NCBI GenBank assembly: GCA_002709385.1
Contig: PAQS01000043.1
Location: 1-19,387 of the forward strand
Source of the DNA: Waddliaceae bacterium
GTDB taxonomy: Bacteria > Chlamydiota > Chlamydiia > Chlamydiales > GCA-2709385
Length of the DNA stretch: 19,387 nucleotides
Direction: 5' to 3'
Part shown: one piece after another, positions 8,564-16,707 of the stretch
Layout of the letters: the number at the start of each line of letters is the position of its first letter
Position numbering within the stretch: the stretch's first letter is position 1
The notes under the pieces: generated by a model
Seen by the model: the letters and a program-made list of their open reading frames with translations, nothing else
Database searches by the model: none
Told to the model about the DNA's origin: nothing
Translations under genes and position numbers: made by a program

Positions 8564-8625
8564 AGGCAGAGGAATGAGGGCAAAGGAATGATTCCAACTT
8601 ATTCCTCTGCCCCATTCCTTTGCCT
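8564..8625. repeat. Palindromic repeat, intergenic copy 1
   Basis: The left arm (8564-8589) and right arm (8601-8625) are inverted copies that match apart from a few purine differences and one indel, around an 11-nt loop. Each arm is itself two tandem units of the form GGCARAGGAAT. A second copy with the same arms is at 12104-12188. This copy lies between the EF-hand gene and the second DUF1552 gene. It has no run of T after the stem in the direction of transcription, so a simple intrinsic terminator is unlikely; it looks like a REP or MITE-like dispersed repeat. Confidence 0.85.
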
Positions 8626-8667
8626 CATTATGCACTATTTGACCACCTTCCGATTGCCTGATGTTCT

Positions 8668-9408
8668 TCATCTTCGCAGGATGGAGTCGATGAAGCTGGC
8701 CAAATCCGAAACCGAGAGGTCACCGGAGCGGTCTTTGTCTGCCCTCTTAAAGAAGGTATCCAAGTGAGCCGTGGAGCCAAGGAACTTCACGAATTCCTGC
8801 TTGCTGAGGACACCATCGGAGTTGGCATCGGATTCCGCGTGCCATTCGGCGGGAGTTTTGCGGGAGATCCTATACCACTTGATGCCCTCGAGCTTCGGTG
8901 CGAATTCCTTCAGATTGAGTGTGCCTGACTTGTCTTTGTCCGCTTTTCCAAATCCGACTGGGCCGTGCTTGGGTGAACGGTAAATGGCGGTCGCGTATTC
9001 GACATAGGAAAGCTCGCCGTCGCCATTGCGGTCAGCCCACTTGTGCAACTCTGCAGGTGTCATGGTGAGCATTTTGGCGCTGGGCTTGAGATTCTCCTTG
9101 GGGATGGGAAGCGTGACCCAGAGCTGATGGCATTGCCCCTTGGAATCGACGCCGGCGCGAAAGAAAAAGCCCGCTTTGATTTCCTTTTTCGCCTTTAGGA
9201 AGCTGACGTAGGTGATCTTGGTTTTGTCGTTGAGCATGAACGTCCGGTTTTTCCTGCGGTAAGTGATGGTGATCTTGTTTCCGTCGACGGCTTCAATAAT
9301 TCCGTGAAGAGTCTGAATGCCACGCGATTCTTTCTTCTGAGCGGCAACTCCGCTGGCGGCAACGCTCAGGCAGATAGCGACGATGATGAATGTCCGGCTG
9401 GTTTTCAT
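8668..9408 (-). CDS. Secreted four EF-hand calcium-binding protein
   Basis: This 246-residue protein has a signal peptide (about 1-23, ending GVAAQ). A small beta-rich N-terminal part (about 30-105) includes GIIEAVDGNKITITY, which resembles a short OB-like or nucleic-acid-free structural module but is not recognised. Four EF-hand loops follow: D126-RNGDGELSYVE, D157-KDKSGTLNLKE, D194-ANSDGVLSKQE and D224-KDRSGDLSVSD, each with acidic or Asn residues at the usual ligand positions. EF-hand proteins of this type are common in planctomycete secretomes, but their partners are unknown. The neighbouring sulfatases are calcium-dependent as a family; a shared calcium theme is only inference. It sits 60 nt downstream of the DUF1592 gene and is probably in the same transcript. 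The start at 9408 puts the signal peptide at the N-terminus; no clear ribosome-binding site is visible. Confidence 0.92.
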   Translation of the reverse strand: MKTSRTFIIVAICLSVAASGVAAQKKESRGIQTLHGIIEAVDGNKITITYRRKNRTFMLNDKTKITYVSFLKAKKEIKAGFFFRAGVDSKGQCHQLWVTLPIPKENLKPSAKMLTMTPAELHKWADRNGDGELSYVEYATAIYRSPKHGPVGFGKADKDKSGTLNLKEFAPKLEGIKWYRISRKTPAEWHAESDANSDGVLSKQEFVKFLGSTAHLDTFFKRADKDRSGDLSVSDLASFIDSILRR

Positions 9409-9468
9409 GGAATAGATTTCTTGTGGATATGAGTGGTAGTGGATTTCGCCAGAAATCCCGGTGTCCCA

Positions 9469-12204
9469 TTACTTCGATTGAAACGGCTTGCTTTGGACGA
9501 GGGCGTGGATGAATTCACGGACGGCGTATTGCTTGTCTTTTGACGCGACCAGGATTTCGTTGGCCAGATCTTCATCGGTAAATCCGAACGGACGACCGAG
9601 ACCGTACTCGATCAGGGCTTCTGTGAAGCCACGGGCGAAATCATCCTTATGGTTGGTGGCAATCAACTCACGCAGTTCAAAGAAATCGGCAAATGCCGGA
9701 CCGTTGTGGAAAGCGCCGGACGCATCAATGGGGGTACCGGTTCTGCTGGGCACCATCTGGCCTTTTCTGTTCTTGGTGTATCGGCGTTCGTTGCTGCGCC
9801 ATTTGCCGGCGGCGTCGAAGTTTTCGAGGCCAAAGCCAATCGGATCAATCTTGCGATGGCAACTGGCGCACTGCGCTTCTTCCATGTGCGTAGCGAGTTT
9901 TTCCCGCTTGGTGAGGGGCTTGCCGTCCAGTCGCGAAAGCTGTGGCACATTGGCCGGAGCCGGGGGCGGTGGCGAGTGCAGTAGATGGCGCAGCACCCAG
10001 GCCCCGCGTTCGACGGGGCTGCTCTCTTTGCCGTCGCTACCCATCGCATTAATCGCGGCCATTCCCAGGAATCCACCGCGCGGAGAATCTTCAGGCACGG
10101 TGACTTTCCGATAGCGATCACCTGCGACGCCTTTCAAACCGTAGTGTGTGGCCAGAAAACCATTGACGATGACATAATCGCTCTTGAGTAAATGCTGCAG
10201 CTGTCCCTGGTCCCTGGATCGCAAGAGATGCAGGATGGATTGGTAGACCTCCTCGCGGGCTGCCGCGCGCATGCTTTCGTCGAACTCGCGATGTTCTTTG
10301 GCATCAAACTGGAAGAAGTCCAGACGCTTCATGTCCAGCCACTGATGGGCTAGACCGGAAACGAAGTGGTGCGCTTTCGGGTTCTGAATCAAACGATCCA
10401 CTTGTCTCAGCAAGTTGACAGGATCACGCAGTTGCTTCTTCTCTGAGAGCGCAATCAGTTGGGCATCCGGTGGGGAACTCCAGAGGAAATACGACAGTCG
10501 CACGGCCAGTTCGAGATCGTCCAATGCACGAGGAGCGCCGTCCTGCCCGGGCTCCTTCATGAAGAGGAACCGTGGCGATGCCAGAATCATGCTCAGCGGT
10601 TTTCGAATCGCCACGTCGAACTTCTTGTCGATCACCAGTCTGTTTTTGAAAACGGCCACCAGGGAATCGATGAACTCGGGGTTGGGTTCACGGGAGCGAA
10701 ACGCTTTGACGGCAAACTGTTGGAGAATGTTCCTGGCCCGTTTCGTTTTGTCGCGATCCGGGCGGTTCGCATCAAAGATCTGATCGAGCGGACTGGGATC
10801 CCCTTGCGGCAACGGGCCTTCGATCTCAACCCAATCGACCCAAATCGAAGGCTCATGGCCATAACCGTTGCGATTCATCGCCGGGTAAAAGTAATGCTTC
10901 CTCAAAGGCCCCCATGCCGGCTGACGTTCCCTGATCGCAAATTGTCGTGTTGTATCCTTACCCACCGCTACCTGGGTCTCGATCAATTCCGGATTGGCCG
11001 GACTGCCGGTAACGTGCAGCGCCTGCAGGGGAAAACCTTCGAACTGTCCTCTGGCAAGTCCCTTGACGGCGGGGTAGCCTAGTTCGAGGAAGTGACGAAA
11101 AGCCGGCGACTTTTTGGTGACCCCCGCCTTGATTCGCAACGTGTACGTTCCGACGGGCATGTCGCCCGGCGGCGCTATTACGATCTTGGCGGAACCCATG
11201 GTCAGCTGAAGCCAAGTGCCTGTCTCACTATGAGGAAGACCGGCGTAGTGCTTGTCGTAGGGAGCCGCTTTGGGAAAAAAATTCGCTGCACTAAAATAAG
11301 TTTTGAATCCATGATCCTTCGGGTCGGGGGCTCCTTTCAGCTTTTTAAGGTGACGGTCAATTTTACGGTAGAGCTGCAGGCGGTTACCCTTTGTGCCCAT
11401 CTGGGCTTCAAAGTTTTTGTTCTCTGGTAAGGCGAGAGCTTTCTCCAGTTCCGCATCCAGCGCCTTATGGCGTTTCAGGTATTCCTCGTTTCGCTCGACT
11501 CTCTGTCTCAAGGCGACGTTGAGCGTTTTTTCCGGCTCCACGCGATAGACAAAAGGCTTTGCCGTTCGAGCCGCTCGCCGCTCATAGAACTCCTCGATGG
11601 CGTGGTGCCCGAGTTTCAGATACTGCTCGAACTTGTCGCTGGAGAGAAAAAGCGAAGCTCCCACCGTATCAAAGTCGCCGGAGTCGCCATCATCGGGAAG
11701 GAGTTCCTTACCGAGTCGCACCCCCAGCAAGCTCTCGATACTGTTCTGGTAGTCGCGTTTGTTAAGCCGTCGCATGGTGATCTTGCCACCCGAGTCGGAC
11801 AGCACTTTGCGGGCGGTGACCATCGTGAGCGACAGATCATCCAGAAAATCCGCTTTCTCTTTGTTGACAGGCTGTTTGGAATCTTTCGGCGGCATCTCTC
11901 CGGAATTCAGTACACCTAGCACCTTCTGCCAGAGTTCCGCCTGCTCGATGGTGGTGATGCGGAAGGGCAGTGTTTCGAGATCGACTTTGCCTTCCTGCGT
12001 CTCAGAGTCGTGGCAATCGAGGCAGTGTGCTTTGAAGAAGGCCCGGTGCTTTTCCGGAAGTCGTGCTTCGGGCGGCGCGGCGAAGGTTGTGGAAACAGTG
12101 GCGATCAGGCAGAGGAATAGGGGCAAAGGAATAAAGCTCCTGTCCCCAAACATGCATGAATTCCTCTGCCCCCATTCCTTTGCCTGATTGAGTATTGAAT
12201 TCAT
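9469..12204 (-). CDS. DUF1592-family secreted cytochrome-like protein with two CxxCH motifs
   Basis: This full-length 911-residue protein has the family order. A haem motif C61-L-D-C-H65 comes first, then DUF1587-like (about 142-200, RRLNKRDYQNSIESLLGV). A beta-rich, possibly carbohydrate-binding middle follows (about 340-475), then DUF1595 (about 488-550), DUF1592 (about 558-685, VRLSYFLWSSPPDAQLI) and DUF1588 (about 705-800). A second motif C779-A-S-C-H783 is followed by RKIDPIGFGLENFD, and DUF1585 (about 835-911) closes the protein. Two c-type haems are possible. Its ATG overlaps the stop of the upstream DUF1552 gene (ATGA, 12204-12201). The N-terminus is odd: residues 6-34 are encoded by a palindromic repeat, which supplies the leader's hydrophobic core (IPLPLFLCL). 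An ATG within the repeat loop at 12153 is an alternative start giving a more standard leader. Function of the family is unproven. Confidence 0.93.
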   Translation of the reverse strand: MNSILNQAKEWGQRNSCMFGDRSFIPLPLFLCLIATVSTTFAAPPEARLPEKHRAFFKAHCLDCHDSETQEGKVDLETLPFRITTIEQAELWQKVLGVLNSGEMPPKDSKQPVNKEKADFLDDLSLTMVTARKVLSDSGGKITMRRLNKRDYQNSIESLLGVRLGKELLPDDGDSGDFDTVGASLFLSSDKFEQYLKLGHHAIEEFYERRAARTAKPFVYRVEPEKTLNVALRQRVERNEEYLKRHKALDAELEKALALPENKNFEAQMGTKGNRLQLYRKIDRHLKKLKGAPDPKDHGFKTYFSAANFFPKAAPYDKHYAGLPHSETGTWLQLTMGSAKIVIAPPGDMPVGTYTLRIKAGVTKKSPAFRHFLELGYPAVKGLARGQFEGFPLQALHVTGSPANPELIETQVAVGKDTTRQFAIRERQPAWGPLRKHYFYPAMNRNGYGHEPSIWVDWVEIEGPLPQGDPSPLDQIFDANRPDRDKTKRARNILQQFAVKAFRSREPNPEFIDSLVAVFKNRLVIDKKFDVAIRKPLSMILASPRFLFMKEPGQDGAPRALDDLELAVRLSYFLWSSPPDAQLIALSEKKQLRDPVNLLRQVDRLIQNPKAHHFVSGLAHQWLDMKRLDFFQFDAKEHREFDESMRAAAREEVYQSILHLLRSRDQGQLQHLLKSDYVIVNGFLATHYGLKGVAGDRYRKVTVPEDSPRGGFLGMAAINAMGSDGKESSPVERGAWVLRHLLHSPPPPAPANVPQLSRLDGKPLTKREKLATHMEEAQCASCHRKIDPIGFGLENFDAAGKWRSNERRYTKNRKGQMVPSRTGTPIDASGAFHNGPAFADFFELRELIATNHKDDFARGFTEALIEYGLGRPFGFTDEDLANEILVASKDKQYAVREFIHALVQSKPFQSK
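12104..12188. repeat. Palindromic repeat, copy 2, lying inside a coding region
   Basis: The arms are 12104-12132 and 12160-12188, 29 nt each, inverted with only a few purine mismatches, around a 27-nt loop. The core arm AGGCAGAGGAAT followed by GGGGCAAAGGAAT matches copy 1 at 8564-8625. Here the repeat lies within the first 34 codons of the DUF1592 gene and is read through in frame. The flanks extend the palindrome by three bases (ATC/GAT), which copy 1 lacks. Confidence 0.85.
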
Positions 12205-13496
12205 CCCTGCAGCTCCTTCACGACGCCGGTGCTGTCGCCGTGACGATCGACGTTAACACCGACACCCTGCAACATAGTCAGCCAGACATTGTTCAGCGGT
12301 GTGCCTTCATTGAGGACAAGGTTCTGCCCCAGTTTAAGATTGGCTCCCCTGCCGGTGATCAGCGTGGGCGGGTTTTCGAGATAATGAATGGAGCGAATGT
12401 TGGAACCAAAGGCCAAAGCGACATGATCAAAGAGCCTGCTGCCATCGGCTTCCCTGGTGGCTTTTAACTGATCGATCAATCCGGCCAACAATTCGCTGTG
12501 CGCCTTGTCCCTCGTCTTCGAAGATTTTTCCGTGACTGCACCGGGGCGATAATGACTCACGTTGTGAGCGTTACCGTTCAGCCCGAGGCTCCTCAGCAGA
12601 CGTGACCCGGGCTCGCGGTAGGTAATGACCCGCGTGTTGTCCGTCTGCAAGGCAGCGACCATGAGCTTGTACATCATCTCGATTTCGCTGCGCCCTACCA
12701 AAACGTTATCCGGTTCTTCAAGCGGAGCTTTAGATTTAGGCACATCCATCCATTTTTCCGCTTTGCTCAGCCGAGTTTCGATGTCACGGATACTTTGGAA
12801 ATACTCGTCCAGCTTGTCAGTATCATTCTTCGTCAACCCGCGCTGCATGTCCTTCGCTTCGATGAGCACGGAATCCAGGACACTGCGTTCTTCGGCCAGC
12901 ATTGCTCGACGCTGTGCGAGAGGTATGTCATCTGCCCCAAAGAGTTTGAGGTAGGTTTCCAACAGGGAGTTCCACGCCGAAAGAGGCTTCCCCCGTTGGT
13001 CCCAGGCTAGGGAAGTTCCGGGGCCATGCCCGTTCCTGTCGTCAGCGTCCGTGCCCAGTTGGATTGAGGTGAAGCGGGTATGCTCACCAAACTGGGCGGC
13101 GGCAACCTGATCGGCGGAGATAGTGTTGGAAAAGGACTGGCCGGGAGTGCCGTATTGATTCGCTCCCGTCAGCCAATAGGTGCTTCCCCAGTGTGCCTGG
13201 CGACTGAAGTGATGCTTACATCCCTGGACGATCGTGAAATCGCTTTTATGACGGGCCAGTGGCTTCAACCCCTCGGGCAGCTTGTAGCCCACTCCTTTGT
13301 CGTTGATGTCGGGAAACCAGGTTTCAGAGGTGACACCATAGCCAATGCCCAGAAAGATTATTCTTTTGGGCGGCTTTGCGGGTGTTATATCCGCAGCCGA
13401 AGTGAAGCGGCGAAAACCGATCGATTCCAACGCCGGCAGCGCGATCAGCGCCCCCGCTCCACGAAGAAGGTGGCGGCGGTTGAATGGTGATTTCAT
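12201..13496 (-). CDS. DUF1552 (HXXSHH) family exported protein, paired with DUF1592
   Basis: This 431-residue protein starts with a twin-arginine-like leader (N-R-R-H-L-L-R-G, then GALIALPAL). The signature is H311-N-V-S314-H315-Y316, with tyrosine at the last position of HXXSHH. Other conserved stretches are AHWGSTYWLTGANQYG, ISADQVAA, NGHGPGTSLAW and FDHVALAFGSN. It is closely related to the protein at 7234-8520 and more distant from that at 1826-3049. Its stop codon overlaps the ATG of the DUF1592 cytochrome gene by 4 nt, so the two products are probably made together and may form a complex. The gene begins 24 nt after the upstream sulfatase-like gene ends. Biochemical role unknown. Confidence 0.94.
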   Translation of the reverse strand: MKSPFNRRHLLRGAGALIALPALESIGFRRFTSAADITPAKPPKRIIFLGIGYGVTSETWFPDINDKGVGYKLPEGLKPLARHKSDFTIVQGCKHHFSRQAHWGSTYWLTGANQYGTPGQSFSNTISADQVAAAQFGEHTRFTSIQLGTDADDRNGHGPGTSLAWDQRGKPLSAWNSLLETYLKLFGADDIPLAQRRAMLAEERSVLDSVLIEAKDMQRGLTKNDTDKLDEYFQSIRDIETRLSKAEKWMDVPKSKAPLEEPDNVLVGRSEIEMMYKLMVAALQTDNTRVITYREPGSRLLRSLGLNGNAHNVSHYRPGAVTEKSSKTRDKAHSELLAGLIDQLKATREADGSRLFDHVALAFGSNIRSIHYLENPPTLITGRGANLKLGQNLVLNEGTPLNNVWLTMLQGVGVNVDRHGDSTGVVKELQG

Positions 13497-13520
13497 TGTT
13501 AGTCTCGTAGGTCAATGACT

Positions 13521-14930
13521 TTATTGTTTGTTACCGCCGGCGCGTTTTCGAGGCTTCCGGTTCGTCTTTGGAGCGGCGGGCGTAAACTTACCGACTTGGC
13601 GCTCATTGGGAACATACCACTCGTCCAGAAGTTTACTGAGCTGTTCTGCCAACTCTGGATTCTTGGCAGCGAGGTTGTTTTCTTCTTTGGGATCTGACTT
13701 CAGATCGTAAAGCTGAGGCTTTCCGCTGGTTGGCGGATACTTCATCTTTCCAGGCGCTCCGTCATAGGTCAGCAGCAGCTTGTCATGGCCTTTGATAACC
13801 CAGCGATACAACAGTGACGCCTGAGGGTTCTCGATGTCGGCGATGTCGTGAGCGAACGATTCGCCGAACAACGTATCTCGCTCGATGGTTTTTCCCGACT
13901 TCAGTTCGGACAGAAGATTGAGTCCCGGGAAGTCGTGCGGTCCTGTTGCTCCGGCGGCGGCCAGAACGGTGGGGACGAAATCGATCGACGAACAGAGTTC
14001 TGGACGGTCGGCCGCAGGAATCGTTCCCGGCCAGCGGAACATAATGGGCGTTCGTGTGCCGTGTTCGTTCGGGCTGCGTTTTGAACGCGGTGCGTAGCCG
14101 CCCTGTTCGGTCTGAATCCAGCCGTTGTCGCACACGTAGAGCACGAGCGTGTTTTCTTTGATCCCCGTCTCATCAATGTGATTGACGAGTGCTCCGCAGG
14201 TTTCATCAAACCATTCACACATCGCGTAGTACTTCGCGATCCGCTCGTGGACTCCCTTCGCCTTGTACTTCTTGAGCAGTCGTGCCGGAGGAGTGTGTGG
14301 CGTGTGCGGCATGAACGGCGCGTACCAGACAAAGAACGGCTTTTCAGCAGCCACACTTCGATCGATGAAATCAGTGACCGGTTTGAGCCCGCTCCGGCCG
14401 ATTCTCAGTCCGGCATCGCCGTGTCGACCGCGTGGATTCGGAAACCCATCAGTCATCCCCTCAGTGAAGCCGCCTCGCTGATACGATCCTTCCCACCACT
14501 TGCCGCTCTGGTGACTGACGTATCCCTTCTCTGCCAGCCACTTCGGCAGCGATCCGGTCTTGTCAATGTGAGAAATCAGCAGTTCACGCGCGTTCTTGCC
14601 CGCTTTCTCAGCGTGAGCTTTGTTTTCTGGAGTGTTCCTCGGATCGTTTCCGGTCGTCTTGTTCTGATGTGAATAGAGACCGGTTATCAGCGTCATCAGC
14701 GAGGGACGGCACAACGCAGTCGGAACATACCCGCGCCGAAACAACGCACTTTCCAATGCAAGCTTATCGAGGTTCGGCGTCTCGATTTCCGGATGCCCCA
14801 TAAACCCATAGTCGGTGTAACCTTGGTCATCGGAAAGGATCAAGACGATATTCGGCGGTGTGTCGGATTCGGCGTACGCGAATGAGCAGGCCAGGAGTAC
14901 GGAACAGAGGGTGGTTATTGATTTCGTCAT
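13521..14930 (-). CDS. Secreted sulfatase-fold hydrolase with non-canonical CRPSL active-site motif
   Basis: This 469-residue protein has a signal peptide (about 1-20, ending FAYA) and the sulfatase fold: NIVLILSDDQGYTDYG with D34-D35, TPNLDKLALES, FMPHTPHTPPARLL, VCDNGWIQTEQGGY and EHGTRTPIMFRWPG. The position of the formylglycine motif reads C74-R-P-S-L78, then MTLITG; the usual arginine is leucine (codon CTG). The usual GKWHLG segment reads GKWWEGSYQRGGF, so the sulfate-contacting histidine is tryptophan. The cysteine remains. By family knowledge the arginine is part of the recognition sequence for formylglycine maturation, so this enzyme may be matured differently, be inactive, or act on another ester such as phosphate. 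A Lys/Arg-rich tail ends the protein. It lies 117 nt downstream of the DUF1080-haem gene and just upstream of the DUF1552 and DUF1592 pair. Confidence 0.92.
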   Translation of the reverse strand: MTKSITTLCSVLLACSFAYAESDTPPNIVLILSDDQGYTDYGFMGHPEIETPNLDKLALESALFRRGYVPTALCRPSLMTLITGLYSHQNKTTGNDPRNTPENKAHAEKAGKNARELLISHIDKTGSLPKWLAEKGYVSHQSGKWWEGSYQRGGFTEGMTDGFPNPRGRHGDAGLRIGRSGLKPVTDFIDRSVAAEKPFFVWYAPFMPHTPHTPPARLLKKYKAKGVHERIAKYYAMCEWFDETCGALVNHIDETGIKENTLVLYVCDNGWIQTEQGGYAPRSKRSPNEHGTRTPIMFRWPGTIPAADRPELCSSIDFVPTVLAAAGATGPHDFPGLNLLSELKSGKTIERDTLFGESFAHDIADIENPQASLLYRWVIKGHDKLLLTYDGAPGKMKYPPTSGKPQLYDLKSDPKEENNLAAKNPELAEQLSKLLDEWYVPNERQVGKFTPAAPKTNRKPRKRAGGNKQ

Positions 14931-15014
14931 GTTTGTTGTCGCAGGCTTCCTAAACTTAATCGTACTCTTAATCTCGACTCGCGATTGCTCCGAGTCAGGC
15001 TACGTTAAGCCAGA

Positions 15015-15032
15015 GGAATTCTGGCGAATTCC
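15015..15032 (-). terminator. Short hairpin after the DUF1080-haem gene, possible weak terminator
   Basis: GGAATTC, a TGGC loop, and GAATTCC form a perfect 7-bp stem about 16 nt beyond the stop codon at 15048. No T tract follows in the direction of transcription, so it may only slow RNA decay or be chance. A second small inverted repeat, GACTCG with a 9-nt loop and CGAGTC, lies at 14976-14996. The rest of the 117-nt spacer shows nothing recognisable. Confidence 0.25.
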
Positions 15033-15047
15033 AAGATGGCATTTTCT

Positions 15048-16532
15048 TTACTTGCGGAAATACTCATATTTGGGATCGCCGCCGCTGATGAGGTAGGCGA
15101 TTAGGTCGAGAATTTCGTCCTTGGTCATTCGATTGAACAAACCGGTTGGCATTGGTGAGGTTTTTGAAACGATCAGTTCTTCGATTGTGTTGCGGTCGAT
15201 GTTCACTCGCTTGTTGGGATCGGAGAGGTCGGTGTTGAGCGTGAGGCGATCACTACTTAAGTTCACGACCACACCCGTGTGAGCAAGACCGTCCTCGGTA
15301 ATGACAGACACTGCAGAAAACTGGTCGTTGATAACCTTGCTGGGATGGATCACCTGATCGAGCAAGTCGTGAGCCGAATAACGACGACCCGCAGTCGTCA
15401 GGTCGGGCCCCGTCATACCTCCCTGATTTCGAAAGCGATGGCAGGCAAAGCATCCACCCGCCGCGAACATCTTGCGGCCATTGCGGAAATCTCGTTGCTT
15501 TAGGTTCGTACGAGTTGCTTGTGACAATTCATCTAACGTCCATTTCGTCTCTGACCGGCCTGCGAAGATCGCGCCGAGGTTTTCCAGCGCGGACTTCTGT
15601 ACCGGTTTCTTCGCGAGAATTTCTTTGAGTGACTTCTTCTGAGTTTCACTGAGCGAGGCGACCGCGTCGTCCCGGATGAACTGAATGAATTTTGCGAAGC
15701 TGGCTCCGCCGCGGTAGTTCGCGGCCTTGAGGAACCACTCGAAGTAAGCCGTGTGCAGTTCGTCGGTCCAGCCGGCCTTTTTCGTCACGGCATTGATAGC
15801 AGCCTTGGCGTCTTCGCCTTTGAGATGCCGCAAGCGGATGTCTTTGAACTCGACGGTCATCGGTTTTCCTCGGTGGAGCTGTAACGCGAGAATCCCCTTC
15901 CGTTTGGCCTCCGGATGATTGTCCGTCAGGTCCATCGTGGTGACGCCGTTGACCTGATGGATCTGCCGGTTGCCGACCGCGATGATTGTCAACTCGTTCC
16001 ACTCGGTATCAACGAGCTTTTGATCTTTGTTGCCAACTTCACCGACCACCTTCGGTTTTCCATCGGCACCGACGACGACTCTTTGGAAACGACGGGCGAC
16101 AATCCCCCGCCACTTCTCGGCATAGAGCATCCCGAAGTACTCTGGCTTCGGATGCAAATCAGCCTGATATCCTTTGACGGCAAAGTCTTCAGGATTCCCG
16201 AACAACTCGCTACGGTATTGAACGCCCGAGTTATTGCCGGCAAAGCGAACCTTCGCCTTGAACTCAAAGTCGGCGACATCACCACCTTGCCAGACGAGGA
16301 ACGTGTTGCTTTGCGTTGGCTTGTCCTTGGTCGTCTGCCCGAAGATCGCGCCATCCTTAACGGACCAGAACTCCGTTTTCCCGGCCCAGCCGGAGAGGTC
16401 TTTGCCATTAAAGATCGATTGAAATTCGAGTTTGTCTGGAATCCGTGCTCCGGCAGGCTGTTCGCCGAATTCCTGTGCGTTGACAGTGGCGGTAAGTACA
16501 GGAAGCAGCATCAGTGTTGAGAGTAGTTTCAT
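15048..16532 (-). CDS. Secreted DUF1080 (3-keto-disaccharide hydrolase-like) protein with C-terminal haem domain
   Basis: From the ATG at 16532 the protein has 494 residues and a clean signal peptide (MKLLSTLMLLPVLTATVNA). An in-frame GTG at 16544 would add four residues; residue numbers here count from that GTG. The DUF1080 domain (about 40-240) contains FNGKDLSGWAG, WSVKDGAIFGQT, NNSGVQYRS, KGYQADL, WNELTIIAVGN and VEFKDIRLR, a concanavalin-like sandwich that binds or cleaves glycosides in related proteins. A helical linker follows. The C-terminal haem domain of the Pirellula/Verrucomicrobium type (about 355-490) has C365-F-A-C-H369 and a candidate axial methionine M465 in SPMPTGLF. The combination suggests sugar chemistry linked to electron transfer, but this is inference. 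The gene lies 262 nt downstream of the lectin-like gene; that spacer holds a 27-bp hairpin and could contain an internal promoter. Confidence 0.92.
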   Translation of the reverse strand: MKLLSTLMLLPVLTATVNAQEFGEQPAGARIPDKLEFQSIFNGKDLSGWAGKTEFWSVKDGAIFGQTTKDKPTQSNTFLVWQGGDVADFEFKAKVRFAGNNSGVQYRSELFGNPEDFAVKGYQADLHPKPEYFGMLYAEKWRGIVARRFQRVVVGADGKPKVVGEVGNKDQKLVDTEWNELTIIAVGNRQIHQVNGVTTMDLTDNHPEAKRKGILALQLHRGKPMTVEFKDIRLRHLKGEDAKAAINAVTKKAGWTDELHTAYFEWFLKAANYRGGASFAKFIQFIRDDAVASLSETQKKSLKEILAKKPVQKSALENLGAIFAGRSETKWTLDELSQATRTNLKQRDFRNGRKMFAAGGCFACHRFRNQGGMTGPDLTTAGRRYSAHDLLDQVIHPSKVINDQFSAVSVITEDGLAHTGVVVNLSSDRLTLNTDLSDPNKRVNIDRNTIEELIVSKTSPMPTGLFNRMTKDEILDLIAYLISGGDPKYEYFRK

Positions 16533-16579
16533 CAATTTGGTCACGTTGGTTCACTTGAGAACGGGAGTGTTGAATTGGC

Positions 16580-16619
16580 AATTCGGCCGCATTTATCCGC
16601 TACCGATCATGGCCGAATT
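16580..16619. promoter_or_regulatory. Inverted repeat upstream of the DUF1080-haem gene, possible operator
   Basis: AATTCGGCC at 16580-16588 and GGCCGAATT at 16611-16619 form a perfect 9-bp dyad with a 22-nt spacer, about 50-90 nt upstream of the start codon. The position suits a regulator-binding site or an element in the 5' leader. No convincing -35/-10 boxes were identified, and chance occurrence cannot be excluded. Confidence 0.25.
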
Positions 16620-16707
16620 TAACGCGGAAATCGTACAATTTCAGAGAATTCCTGACCGTTATGGATTTCGGGGAGTACTGGATGCCTTATCCGGCCGTAG
16701 GCCCGCG

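Noticed and set aside
7582-8577. Plus-strand frame of 331 codons
   Set aside because: It is the antisense shadow of the DUF1552 gene at 7234-8520 and runs on into the palindromic repeat; no domain is visible.
8564-8625. Intrinsic terminator after the EF-hand gene
   Set aside because: The stem is strong, but no T tract follows in the direction of transcription, and the same sequence occurs inside a coding region.
8564-12188. CRISPR-like array
   Set aside because: There are only two palindromic copies 3.5 kb apart, with no regular spacers and no cas genes.
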